Assembly (NCBI RefSeq): GCF_900143005.1
Contig: NZ_FRCS01000010.1
Span: 1-64,000, forward strand
Direction: 5' to 3'
DNA from: Cryptosporangium aurantiacum
Lineage (GTDB): Bacteria > Actinomycetota > Actinomycetes > Mycobacteriales > Cryptosporangiaceae
Length of the DNA: 64,000 bases
Below, piece by piece: positions 42,941 to 51,023 of the stretch. Made by a program: the position numbers and the translations under genes. Within the stretch, counting starts at the first letter, position 1. Each line of letters opens with the position of its first letter. Below the pieces are notes generated by a model. It saw nothing but the letters and a program-made list of their open reading frames with translations. It was not told the DNA's origin and did not search any database.

Positions 42941-44367
42941 AGGTGAACGGATACCGTGCTGACGATTTAGCTCGGGTTGGACTGATCACCCGAGAACGCT
43001 GGGTGATGCCGCTGTGGATGTCGATTCTCGGCGTCTGCTTCCGTGCTCTCGGCCGGTTCCTCGTCTGGCTCGTCCGGAGAGGGCTCATCACCGGTCCCGC
43101 GCTGGTGCTGCTCCTCGCCTACGGCAAGTGGGACTGGCCAGGGCCGGCGGCGCTGCTGACCGGTGCGGTGCTCTTCGTCATCGCCTGGTGGCTGGCGCAT
43201 CCCGCCTCGTTCCGGCGGGTCGTGGGTGCGCGGTTACTCGGTCAGTGGCGGCTGATGGTCCGGTACCGGAGGCTGTGGCGTCCGGCCATGATCGGCGGTC
43301 AGCTCGCGGTCGTCCACGATGAGAAGCAGTACCTCCCGCTGATCCGTCGGGTTCGGTCGACCCGCTGGGCCGACGAGCTGCGGGTCCGCCTGCTCTACGG
43401 GCAGACACCGGAACGGTTCGCGCTGGTCGCGGAGAATCTGCGGCACGTCTTCGGCGCCTACCGCTGCACAGCCCGAGAGCTGAAGCCTGGCGTCGTGACG
43501 CTGCGGTTCTACCACCGCGATCCGCTCGAACAGCCGCTCGGACCGCTGCCGATCGTCGACGTGCCGGACCTGCGTCGGGTCGAGCTGGGCCGCACCGAGG
43601 ACGCCGTGCCGTTCCTGCTCGCACTGCTCGGGACTCACGTGCTGGTGGCCGGCGCTTCGGGTGCGGGCAAGGGCTCGGTGCTCTGGTCGCTGATCCGGGC
43701 GCTGGCTCCGCTGGTGGCGCACGGATCGGTGGAGCTGTGGGTCATCGACCCCAAGGGCGGCATGGAGATGACGTTCGGCAAGCCGCTCTTCGCTCGCTAC
43801 GAGGACACCGACGCCGAAGCGATGACGGAACTTCTCGAGGAAGCCGCCGACCGCATGCAGGCACGGACTCAGCGGCTCAAGGGCGTCACCCGTCAGCACA
43901 CGCCGACGCCGGGCGATCCGCTGATCGTCGTCCTGGTCGACGAGCTCGCCGCGCTCACGGCGTACCTCTCGGACCGCAAGCTGCGCGATCGGATCAAGGC
44001 CGCGCTCTCGCTCCTACTGTCGCAGGGTCGGGCACCGGGGTTCCTGGTCGTCGCGGCAGTACAGGACCCGCGTAAAGACGTCGTGCCGTTCCGGGACCTC
44101 TTCCCGACCCGGATCGCACTGCGTCTCACCGAGGCCGAACAGGTCGACATGGTCCTCGGCGACGGAGCCCGCGACCGTGGCGCGCTCTGCGACCGCATCC
44201 CCCGAGCACTCCCGGGCGTCGCGTACGTCCGGCTCGACGACGACCCCGACCCGGTCCGCGTCCGGTTCGGCTACCCCGACGACGACGCGATCGCCGAGAC
44301 CTGCCAGCTCTACGCCCCGCACTTCGGACCCCGCCCGATCCTCAACGACGAGCAGGAAGCGGCCTAA
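42937..44367 (+). CDS. traSA: FtsK/SpoIIIE-type conjugal translocase TraSA
   Basis: TraSA-type pumps move double-stranded DNA between hyphae as hexamers. The 476-residue product has two N-terminal membrane spans (residues ~24-48 and 51-86), a Walker A GASGAGKGS (239-247), Walker B VVLVDELAAL and a KGGMEMTFGKPLF segment typical of the family. The ATG at 42937 overlaps the preceding stop. It is the only transfer gene, as expected for AICEs. No C-terminal DNA-orientation domain is obvious. Confidence 0.9.
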   Translation: MKVNGYRADDLARVGLITRERWVMPLWMSILGVCFRALGRFLVWLVRRGLITGPALVLLLAYGKWDWPGPAALLTGAVLFVIAWWLAHPASFRRVVGARLLGQWRLMVRYRRLWRPAMIGGQLAVVHDEKQYLPLIRRVRSTRWADELRVRLLYGQTPERFALVAENLRHVFGAYRCTARELKPGVVTLRFYHRDPLEQPLGPLPIVDVPDLRRVELGRTEDAVPFLLALLGTHVLVAGASGAGKGSVLWSLIRALAPLVAHGSVELWVIDPKGGMEMTFGKPLFARYEDTDAEAMTELLEEAADRMQARTQRLKGVTRQHTPTPGDPLIVVLVDELAALTAYLSDRKLRDRIKAALSLLLSQGRAPGFLVVAAVQDPRKDVVPFRDLFPTRIALRLTEAEQVDMVLGDGARDRGALCDRIPRALPGVAYVRLDDDPDPVRVRFGYPDDDAIAETCQLYAPHFGPRPILNDEQEAA

Positions 44368-44373
44368 CTCCTC

Positions 44374-44736
44374 ATGTCCACCTTCTGGAGCGGTGCGCCG
44401 GGCGGCCATGACCCCCATGACGGCTACCGGCCCTTCGGACGGGTTCTCCCCGACCCGTCCGAAGCGCTCCAACCCTTCCTCAAGCCCGGATGGCTCACTC
44501 AGCGTTCGTCCGCGCGGCGCTGGATGGTCTACGGGCCACAACGCCAGACCGGCCCCTCCACTGACTCGGCGGTGTTGGCGGGGGAGCTGGTCTGGATCTC
44601 CGATCACCAATGGGGAGTCCAGCCGGTCGGCGAATCGCTGGCCTGGGGTCGCTCATTCACCACTGCCGTCGCTGCCCTTGATGCCCTCGTCGCCTGGTGG
44701 AACCACGGCGGCCCGGACTGCGAGCCGACGACGTGA
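44374..44736 (+). CDS. AICE protein of unknown function
   Basis: The 120-residue product is Pro/Trp-rich (FWSGAPGGHDPHDGYRPFGRVL, WMVYGPQRQTGP, LVWISDHQWGVQPVGESL) and soluble. It begins six bases after TraSA and ends 83 bases before the replication gene. I recognise no family. Confidence 0.55.
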   Translation: MSTFWSGAPGGHDPHDGYRPFGRVLPDPSEALQPFLKPGWLTQRSSARRWMVYGPQRQTGPSTDSAVLAGELVWISDHQWGVQPVGESLAWGRSFTTAVAALDALVAWWNHGGPDCEPTT

Positions 44737-44819
44737 CCACCCCGCACTACTCCGACCCGATGCCCGCTTCCCGGGCATCGGCTGCCCCTTCGCGCTTCTC
44801 TGCCGGGAGAGGACCACCA

Positions 44820-46493
44820 ATGAACGCTGCCCCAGACCCCGAACCAACCGCACCCCAGCGGGCCGACGACCGCCGGCTCTCCCGTGTCCAGCGGGCCAAG
44901 ATGCCCCGCGCCGTCGACGTCCTGACCGAAGTCGCCGCGAACAACGGCGTCTGCACCAACCTCGTACCGATGCGCCGCACGGACACCGTGACCGGCCTGA
45001 CCTCGATCATCGGCGTTCCGTGCGGCTCCACCCTCGCCAGCAAGTGCCCCGCCTGCTCCCTCCGCGCCAAGCGCCTCCGCATGCAGCAGTGCCGCGAAGG
45101 CTGGCACCTCGACGACGAACCCGACCTCACCCCGGATGAGGCGACCGACGACCAGGTCGACCTCGTCGAATGGCGGGCCGCGCTCGAAGACGCCCGCGCC
45201 GACGCCGACGAGGCCGGTGACCTCTCCGAGCGAGACGAGCTGGATGCCGCGATCGCGGACGTCTCCGAGCAGATGCTCAACGCCGGAATCCGCGGCTCCC
45301 TCCCGCACCCGGCCGACCCGGCCAAGCCCCGGCGAGTGCGGTCGACGAAGCGGCGTCAGGACGCCCCGAACCTGCCCTTCCGCAAGGTCGAGGACACCAC
45401 GATCGGCCGCACGTTCCTCGGCAACGACGGCACCGTATTCCGACCGTCGACGTTCCTCACCCTGACTTGCGACACCTACGGGCGGGTCAAGGCGGACGGC
45501 ACACCGGTCAACCCGAACACCTACGACTACCGGCGCGCTGCTCGGGATGCGATCCACTTCCCGCGCCTGGTCGATCGGTTCTGGCAGAACCTCCGTCGGG
45601 TCGTCGGCTACGACGTCCAGTACTTCGCTGCCGTCGAGCCACAGAAGCGGCTGGCTCCCCATCTGCACGCCGCTGTCCGGGGCACGTTCCCGCGCGCGCT
45701 GCTCAAGCAGGTCATCGCCGCGACCTACCACCAGGTCTGGTGACCGGCGCTCGACGAACTGCGCTTCGACCCGAACACCCCGGAGGCGTTCCCGGTCTGG
45801 GACACCGAGGCCGGCTACGTCGACCCGACGACCGGCGAAGTCCTCCCGACGTTCGACGACGCACTCGACGACCAGGACGACGACGCCGAACCGTTCCACG
45901 TCGTGCGCTTCGGTCCCGTCGCCGACATCCAGGGCGTCACCGCAGGCACGAAGTCGGCCAACACGTGCGTCGGGTACCTCACCAAGTACCTGACGAAGTC
46001 CGTGGCTGAGTGCCACGCCCCCGAGACCGACCAGCAGCGCGCGCACGTCGACCGGCTCGCCGCTGCCCTCCGGTATGAGCCGTGCTCGGAACGCTGTGCG
46101 AACTGGCTGCTCTACGGCATTCAGCCACGCAACGCGAAGGCGGGTCTGGTGCCGGGTCGGTGTTCCGGCAAAGCCCACCGTCGGGAAACGCTCGGCTTCG
46201 TCGGCCGGCGGGTGCTGGTCTCCCGCAAGTGGTCGGGCAAGACGCTCACCGATCACCGGGCCGATCGCAAAGCCCACGTGCTCCGCGTCCTCGGCGCTGT
46301 CGGCAAGCAGGTCGAGAACGCCGACGCCTACGTCTGGGAACGCGCCAAGCCCACCGACGAAGACTGCCCACCCGTCGCATCTCTGCTGATGCGAACCCTC
46401 ACCGATCGACTCCGCTGGAGACAGGAGTACGCCACTGCCCAAGACGCCCTCGCCGATCTTTCGGCAACCGAACCCGCCGACCGCGCGGCCTGA
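44820..46493 (+). pseudogene. repSA: RepSA-type replication initiator with in-frame TGA
   Basis: The frame codes a rolling-circle-type initiator of pSAM2 elements: CGSTLASKCPACSLRAKRLRMQQCREGWH zinc region, LTLTCDTYGRV, AAVEPQKRLAPHLHAAVRGTFPRA (HUH-like) and VGYLTKYLTKSV. Codon 308 is TGA (45741-45743) where relatives have Trp in the HQVWWPALDE segment; reading continues in frame for another 250 codons to TGA at 46491-46493. So one TGG-to-TGA change breaks the gene after the HUH part. GGGAGAGGA precedes the ATG at 44820. Readthrough or restart is possible but unproven. Confidence 0.85.
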
Positions 46494-46505
46494 CGGGAGG
46501 CACTG

Positions 46506-46724
46506 ATGACGGACAACTTGCTCACCATCGATGAGGCTGCGGCACGGATCAATATGAGCCCGCGCTACGTGCGTCGGCTGGTCGCCGAACGTCGCATCCC
46601 GTTCCACAAGCTCGGTCGGAGCGTCCGCATCGCCGAATCCGACCTGGTGCAACTCGTCGCAGCTGGGCGGGTTGAGCCGCTGACTGCTCCGGCTGCTTGG
46701 CACAACCTCCGGGCGGTGGCGTGA
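46506..46724 (+). CDS. xis: Excisionase (HTH_17)
   Basis: The 72-residue product is a MerR-like HTH_17 excisionase: LLTIDEAAARINMSPRYVRRLVAERRIPFHKLGRSVRIAESDLV. XisSA binds near the att sites and directs the integrase to excise. It overlaps the integrase gene by one base (TGATG), so they are made together. Confidence 0.88.
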   Translation: MTDNLLTIDEAAARINMSPRYVRRLVAERRIPFHKLGRSVRIAESDLVQLVAAGRVEPLTAPAAWHNLRAVA

Positions 46725-47914
46725 TGACCGGACGTCGTCGTTTCGGCAGCATCCGTAAGCGTGACTCAGGGCGTTACCAGGTCCGTTATCCCGGTCCCGA
46801 TGGGCAGACCCGGACGGCGCCGGAAACCTTCGCTCGGAAGAGCGACGCCGAGCGGTACCTGTCGCTGATCGAAGTGCAGATGATGCGGGGGGAGTGGGTC
46901 GACCCGGCCCGAGCGGAAGTGCGGCTCGGTGAGTACGCGGAACGCTGGATCGAGGAGCGACCGGGGTTACGTCCGCGCACGCGTGAGCTGTACTCCTGGC
47001 TCCTGGGCAAGCATGTCGCGCCGTACCTCGGCGGCGTCCCACTCGGGAAGCTCGATACGCCGCTCGTCCGCGAATGGCGGTCGACGCTGCTTCACAAGGG
47101 CGTCTCTCCAAGCATGGCGGCGAAGTCGTATCGCCTGCTGCGTGCTGTGCTGATGACGGCGGTCAAGGAAGACGGCATCCTCCGCGTCAATCCGTGCCGC
47201 ATCCCGGGTGCCGACCAGGAGTCACCGGAGGAACGGCCGGTTCTCACACTCGCGCAGGTGTTCCAGCTCGCCGACGCGGTGCCGGGCCGCTACCGGGCCT
47301 TCATCCTCGTCAGCACATTCGGGTGTCTCCGCTGGGGTGAAGCGATCGCGCTCCAGCGGCAGGACATCGACCCTGTGCGCGGCACGGTTCGGGTGCGGCA
47401 AGCCTTCACCGAGCAGCGTGGAAAGGGCCTGGTGCTCGGTCCTCCGAAGTCGAGGGCCGGCCTTCGTACGGTCACGGTCCCGGCGTCGATTCTTCCGGCA
47501 GTGCGAGACCACCTGGTCGGCTCGGTCCCGGACGACCCGGATGCACTCGTCTTCACCGTGCCGAGTGGCCGGCCGATCTGGCGGGGCAATTTCAACAAGC
47601 TCGTCGGTTGGAAGGCGACGGTGACTGCGCTCGGCGTGCCGGGTCTGCACTTCCACGATCTGCGGCACACCGGCAACACGCTCGCCGCTCGGACCGGTGC
47701 GAGCCTCGCTGACCTCATGGCTCGGATGGGGCACGACAGCTCCGACGCCGCGATCGTCTACCAGCACGCGTCGGCCGAAGCGGACCGCAAGATCGCCGAC
47801 GCGATCAACGCCGAGCTGAAGGCGGCGGCGAAAAAGGAGCGGAAGGCCCGGAAGAAGAAGCGGCCCGACGCCCCGGATGACGGTGCGGCCGGCGCATTGG
47901 TCCCGGCGAGCTAG
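46724..47914 (+). CDS. int: Tyrosine site-specific integrase
   Basis: The 396-residue product is a tyrosine recombinase with an AP2-like arm-binding N-terminus, a SAM-like core-binding domain (YAERWIEERPGLRPRTREL) and a catalytic domain. The catalytic residues are visible: Arg203 in CLRWGEA, His311 and Arg314 in HDLRHT, His337 in MGHDS and the nucleophile Tyr346 in IVYQHAS. A Lys/Arg-rich C-terminal tail follows. The ATG at 46724 overlaps the Xis stop by one base. It ends immediately before the arm-type repeat and 92 bp before the att core. It recombines within tRNA-Gly. Confidence 0.95.
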   Translation: MTGRRRFGSIRKRDSGRYQVRYPGPDGQTRTAPETFARKSDAERYLSLIEVQMMRGEWVDPARAEVRLGEYAERWIEERPGLRPRTRELYSWLLGKHVAPYLGGVPLGKLDTPLVREWRSTLLHKGVSPSMAAKSYRLLRAVLMTAVKEDGILRVNPCRIPGADQESPEERPVLTLAQVFQLADAVPGRYRAFILVSTFGCLRWGEAIALQRQDIDPVRGTVRVRQAFTEQRGKGLVLGPPKSRAGLRTVTVPASILPAVRDHLVGSVPDDPDALVFTVPSGRPIWRGNFNKLVGWKATVTALGVPGLHFHDLRHTGNTLAARTGASLADLMARMGHDSSDAAIVYQHASAEADRKIADAINAELKAAAKKERKARKKKRPDAPDDGAAGALVPAS

Positions 47915-47932
47915 TGGCCCGTGGATGGCCCG
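47915..47932. repeat. Arm-type direct repeat, right end
   Basis: TGGCCCGTGGATGGCCCG here matches 37832-37849 exactly. It begins at the base after the integrase stop. A variant, GATGGCCCG, recurs at 47943-47951, which suggests more than one binding site on this side. Confidence 0.65.
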
Positions 47933-47960
47933 TGGCCCAACCGATGGCCCGCACGACAAC

Positions 47961-47997
47961 GGCCCAGGTTCGGAGGAAACGTCCTCTGACCTGGGCC
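47961..47997. terminator. Element-encoded hairpin next to the tRNA
   Basis: GGCCCAGGT (47961-47969) and ACCTGGGCC (47989-47997) form a 9-bp stem, extended inside by CGGAGGA/TCCTCTG. It lies ten bases beyond the 3' end of tRNA-Gly (minus strand), inside the element, and would replace the native terminator left behind at 37667. Confidence 0.55.
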
Positions 47998-48006
47998 GCG
48001 TGCTGT

Positions 48007-48049
48007 TGAGCGGGTGACGGGAATCGAACCCGCACTGTCAGCTTGGGAA
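48007..48049. repeat. Right att core (inside intact tRNA-Gly)
   Basis: These 43 bp are identical to the left core (37702-37744). They span the tRNA from its anticodon loop to the discriminator base plus two flanking bases. The element therefore restores the 3' half of the tRNA it enters. Confidence 0.95.
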
Positions 48050-48079
48050 GCTGATGTTCTGCCATTGAACTACACCCGC
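48009..48079 (-). tRNA. glyT: tRNA-Gly (CCC)
   Basis: On the minus strand a complete 71-base cloverleaf can be folded: acceptor GCGGGTG/CACCCGC with discriminator T, D-stem GTTC/GAAC, anticodon stem TCAGC/GCTGA around TTCCCAA (anticodon CCC), and T-arm GCGGG-TTCGATT-CCCGT. No CCA is encoded. Its 3' half is the right att core of the AICE. Confidence 0.95.
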
Positions 48080-48216
48080 AGCGCTGGCTACTTTAGCGCC
48101 TTCGCGCCGCCGCCGACGCGGCACCCCGAAGGATTCGGTTGCTCGAACGGACAATCTCGACTATCTCTTACGGTTGCAACGATGTAATCACTCGCGGCCG
48201 TCAACGGGGAGACGAG

Positions 48217-49347
48217 ATGACCGTGTCAGCCCAGCGCTACTGGAGACGAGCCGAACTCCGGCGCGACGAGGAGGACGGCCAGCATCGCCCGGTCGGCTGG
48301 CTCGAGCTCTTCTTCGACCTGGTCTTCGTCGTCATCATCGGCGTGCTCGCCGAGGACCTGGCCCACGACCCGCACCACTTACCCGGCTTCATCCTCCAGT
48401 TCATGGCCCTGTTCTGGGTCTGGAACGCGTTCACCTACTACACCGAGCGCTTCGAGACCGACGGCCTGGAGAACCGCCTCTTCACGTTCCTGGCCATGGT
48501 CACGGTCGCCGGCCTCGCAGTGTGGGCACCGCACGGCCTCGACGACAACTATGTCGGGTTCGCCGGCTCGTACTTGGCCGCCCGTGGCCTGAACATCGCA
48601 CTCTGGCTCCGCGCCGGTGTGCACGAGCGTGCGTTCCTGCCGATCGCGGTGCGGTTCGCTACGGGCTACGCGATCGCCGTCGTGTTGATCGTGGCGGGCG
48701 CGGTGACGGAGAACGTCGTGTTTTTCGGCGTCGCAGTCGTGGTCGAGATCATCACGCCGTCGTTCACCGCGAAACAGCAGGGTGCGCTGCCACCGCTGAG
48801 CCGCTCGAAGTGGCCGGAGCGCTTCGGATTGTTCACGATGATCGTGCTCGGCGAGATGATCATCGGGGTGATCCACGCGCTGTCCGACGCGGAGGAGAAG
48901 CACCTGGCGAGCGGCGTCCTCGGGCTCGCGATCGGCTTCGCGTTCTGGTGGCTGTACTACGACTTCATCGCCCGACGTCCGTCCCGGCAGCAGATCGTGG
49001 TCGCCCTGGGGTGGGTCTACTTGCACCTGCTCACGCTGCTCGCGATCACGGTCGCCGGTGCCATGGTGAGCTACGCGCTGGCCGGCCACGACGTTCCCGA
49101 CCTGCTGTTCGGAAGCGTCGGAGCGGCGCTGGCGGCGCTCGGCGTCCTGGAGACGACGCTGGAGCGCGACGAGTCGGAGCCGACCCACCCGACGTTCAGC
49201 CCGGCACTGAAGATCGGCTTGGGTGGAGCACTCGCTGCGGTGGCGCTGCTGCCGGTGCACTGGTCACCGGCGGTGGCGCTGCTGGTCTGTCTGCTCGTGC
49301 TCGCGGTGCCGGCAGCGTACGGTGCCCGGGTGTGGTACCGGGCGTAG
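48217..49347 (+). CDS. LtrA family membrane protein
   Basis: The 376-residue product has about nine membrane spans and the N-terminal VGWLELFFDLVFVVIIGVLAEDL signature of low-temperature requirement A proteins. The molecular function of LtrA is not settled; it is needed for growth at low temperature in Listeria. GGGGAGACGAG precedes the ATG at 48217, so the longer frame from 48139 is not needed. Confidence 0.85.
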   Translation: MTVSAQRYWRRAELRRDEEDGQHRPVGWLELFFDLVFVVIIGVLAEDLAHDPHHLPGFILQFMALFWVWNAFTYYTERFETDGLENRLFTFLAMVTVAGLAVWAPHGLDDNYVGFAGSYLAARGLNIALWLRAGVHERAFLPIAVRFATGYAIAVVLIVAGAVTENVVFFGVAVVVEIITPSFTAKQQGALPPLSRSKWPERFGLFTMIVLGEMIIGVIHALSDAEEKHLASGVLGLAIGFAFWWLYYDFIARRPSRQQIVVALGWVYLHLLTLLAITVAGAMVSYALAGHDVPDLLFGSVGAALAALGVLETTLERDESEPTHPTFSPALKIGLGGALAAVALLPVHWSPAVALLVCLLVLAVPAAYGARVWYRA

Positions 49348-49372
49348 ACGACCCCGCCGGTAGGGTGCGGAC

Positions 49373-49954
49373 ATGCTGCTCTCCGACCGGGATCTTCGCG
49401 CCGAGATCGACGCTGGCCGGCTGGGCCTCGACCCGTACGAGCCGGAACTCGTGCAGCCGTCCAGCATCGACGTGCGGCTCGACCGGTGGTTCCGGGTCTT
49501 CCGGAACATGCAGTACACGCACATCGACCCGGCCGAGCAGCAGGACGACCTGACCGAGCTGGTCGAGACGCCCGACAAGAGCCCGTTCGTGCTGCACCCG
49601 GGTGAGTTCGTGCTCGGCTCGACGCTGGAGCAGGTCACGCTGCCCGACGATCTGGCGGGGCGGCTGGAGGGCAAGTCGAGCCTGGGTCGCCTGGGGCTGT
49701 TGACGCACTCCACGGCCGGCTTCATCGACCCGGGCTTCTCCGGTCACGTGACGCTGGAGCTGTCCAACGTCGCGAACCTGCCGATCACGCTGTGGCCGGG
49801 CATGAAGATCGGGCAGCTGTGCCTGTTCCGCCTGTCGAGCCCGGCCACCGAGCCGTACGGCTCAACCGTGTTCGGCTCGCGGTACCAGGGCCAGCGCGGC
49901 CCCACACCGTCGCGTTCGTGGAAGAACTTCCGCACCTGGTCGACGGAGCGCTGA
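49373..49954 (+). CDS. dcd: dCTP deaminase
   Basis: The 193-residue product is a Dcd trimer subunit: [19 protein letters not shown] start, [42 protein letters not shown] (nucleotide-binding and catalytic segment) and [14 protein letters not shown] end. Enzymes of this form deaminate dCTP to dUTP; actinobacterial versions are often bifunctional and yield dUMP. The stop codon is within the 5' arm of a shared terminator hairpin. Confidence 0.95.
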   Translation: MLLSDRDLRAEIDAGRLGLDPYEPELVQPSSIDVRLDRWFRVFRNMQYTHIDPAEQQDDLTELVETPDKSPFVLHPGEFVLGSTLEQVTLPDDLAGRLEGKSSLGRLGLLTHSTAGFIDPGFSGHVTLELSNVANLPITLWPGMKIGQLCLFRLSSPATEPYGSTVFGSRYQGQRGPTPSRSWKNFRTWSTER

Positions 49955-49993
49955 ACACTTTGTGCCCCTAGAGGGTCACAAAGTGTTCAGCGC
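49948..49993. terminator. Bidirectional terminator, dcd / CBS protein
   Basis: Perfect 17-bp arms (49948-49964 and 49977-49993) surround a 12-base loop. The arms contain AACACTTTGTG and CACAAAGTGTT. The block lies exactly between the stop codons of convergent dcd (49952-49954) and the CBS-domain gene (stop at 49995). Confidence 0.85.
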
Positions 49994-49994
49994 C

Positions 49995-51023
49995 TCAGAC
50001 GGCGGTAGCTTCCTCACCGAAGACGGCGTGGAGGACGTCGTCCAGGGTGACTACGCCTACCGGGGTCACGCCGTCGGTGACCAGGACGAAGTGCACTCGT
50101 TCCCGACGCATCAGCACCAGCAGATCCGCCAGCGTCGTCGACGGTGGCACGGCCTTGAGCGTCCGGATCTTCGCCGGCGGCAGCGGGGCTCGTCGCTCCG
50201 CGCCACTCATCCCCAGCACGTCCTTGACGTGCACGAACCCGAGGATCTCCCGGCTCACCCGGTCGACCACCGGGAACCGCGACCGGCGGACCCGGGTGGC
50301 CAGTACCTCCAGCGCCGCCGGGCTGATCTCCTGGTTGACGGTGTCGACCTGGGGCCAGGGCACGGCGACGATGCCCGCGGTCTTCTCCGTGAGCGAGAGC
50401 GCACCGGTGATCCGCTTGTGGTCCTCGGCGTCGAGCAGCCCCTCGGTGCGTGACTCGGCGACCAGGCTGGCCAGCTCGTCGGCGGTGTAGACGGTCTTCA
50501 CCGCGTCGTGCGACTCGATGCCGATCGCACCGAGCAGCGTCCGCGAGATCCACTTCAGCGCCACCAGGATCGGCTTGGTGGCCTGTGCGAACCAGAGCAT
50601 CGGAGCCCCGAGCCACAGCACGGCCTTCTCCGGGCCGGCCAGCGCGATGTTCTTCGGCACCATCTCGCCGAGGACGGTGTGCAGGAACACCACGATTGCC
50701 AGCGCCAGCACGAACGCGATCGGGTGCAGCAGGTCGTCCGGAACGCCGAGCGAGTGGAACGGCGATTCGAGCAGGTGGGCGAGGGTCGGCTCGGCGATCG
50801 CACCGAGCCCGAGCGAACAGATCGTGATGCCCAGCTGGGCGCCGGCGATCATCAGCGGGATCTGGTTCATCGCCCGCAGCGCCGCCGCGGCCCGGCGTGA
50901 GCCCAGGGCGGCCATCGGCTCGAGCTGTGTGCGCCGGGACGCGATCAGCGCGAACTCGCCACCCACGAAGAACGCGTTCCCGAGCAGAAGCAGGAACGTG
51001 ACGGCCAACGCGAGCGTGTTCAC
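49995..51023 (-). CDS. CNNM/CBS-domain membrane protein (HlyC/CorC-like)
   Basis: The 342-residue product has an N-terminal CNNM domain with three or four spans (NAFFVGGEFALIASRRTQ, GAQLGITICSLGLGAIAEP, LGEMVPKNIAL) followed by a CBS pair (HKRITGALSL... LGFVHVKDVLG, VGVVTLDDVLHAVFGE). The family is linked to Mg2+/Co2+ efflux. The C-terminal CorC_HlyC domain is missing or short compared with the next gene. Its ATG overlaps the stop of the upstream paralogue. Confidence 0.87.
   Translation of the reverse strand: MNTLALAVTFLLLLGNAFFVGGEFALIASRRTQLEPMAALGSRRAAAALRAMNQIPLMIAGAQLGITICSLGLGAIAEPTLAHLLESPFHSLGVPDDLLHPIAFVLALAIVVFLHTVLGEMVPKNIALAGPEKAVLWLGAPMLWFAQATKPILVALKWISRTLLGAIGIESHDAVKTVYTADELASLVAESRTEGLLDAEDHKRITGALSLTEKTAGIVAVPWPQVDTVNQEISPAALEVLATRVRRSRFPVVDRVSREILGFVHVKDVLGMSGAERRAPLPPAKIRTLKAVPPSTTLADLLVLMRRERVHFVLVTDGVTPVGVVTLDDVLHAVFGEEATAV

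Larger units (their letters stand above)
37702..48049. mobile_element. AICE (pSAM2-like) in tRNA-Gly
   Basis: This is an actinomycete integrative and conjugative element of about 10.3 kb. Identical 43-bp cores bound it at 37702-37744 and 48007-48049; the right core lies inside an intact tRNA-Gly(CCC), the left is a truncated 3' fragment. Element genes run in the classic order: GntR repressor, Pra-like activator, small genes, TraSA/FtsK, RepSA-type initiator (broken), Xis, Int. The integrase lies beside the intact tRNA. AT-richer cargo (38.2-40.1 kb) encodes ParA-like and HEPN proteins. Single-molecule transfer needs only TraSA-type DNA pumping, but replication may be lost because RepSA has an in-frame stop. 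Confidence 0.92.

Noticed and set aside
44604-47111. Minus-strand 835-codon frame across the element
   Set aside because: Antisense to RepSA, Xis and Int; those have matched catalytic motifs and this frame has none. The length reflects the codon bias of the true strand.
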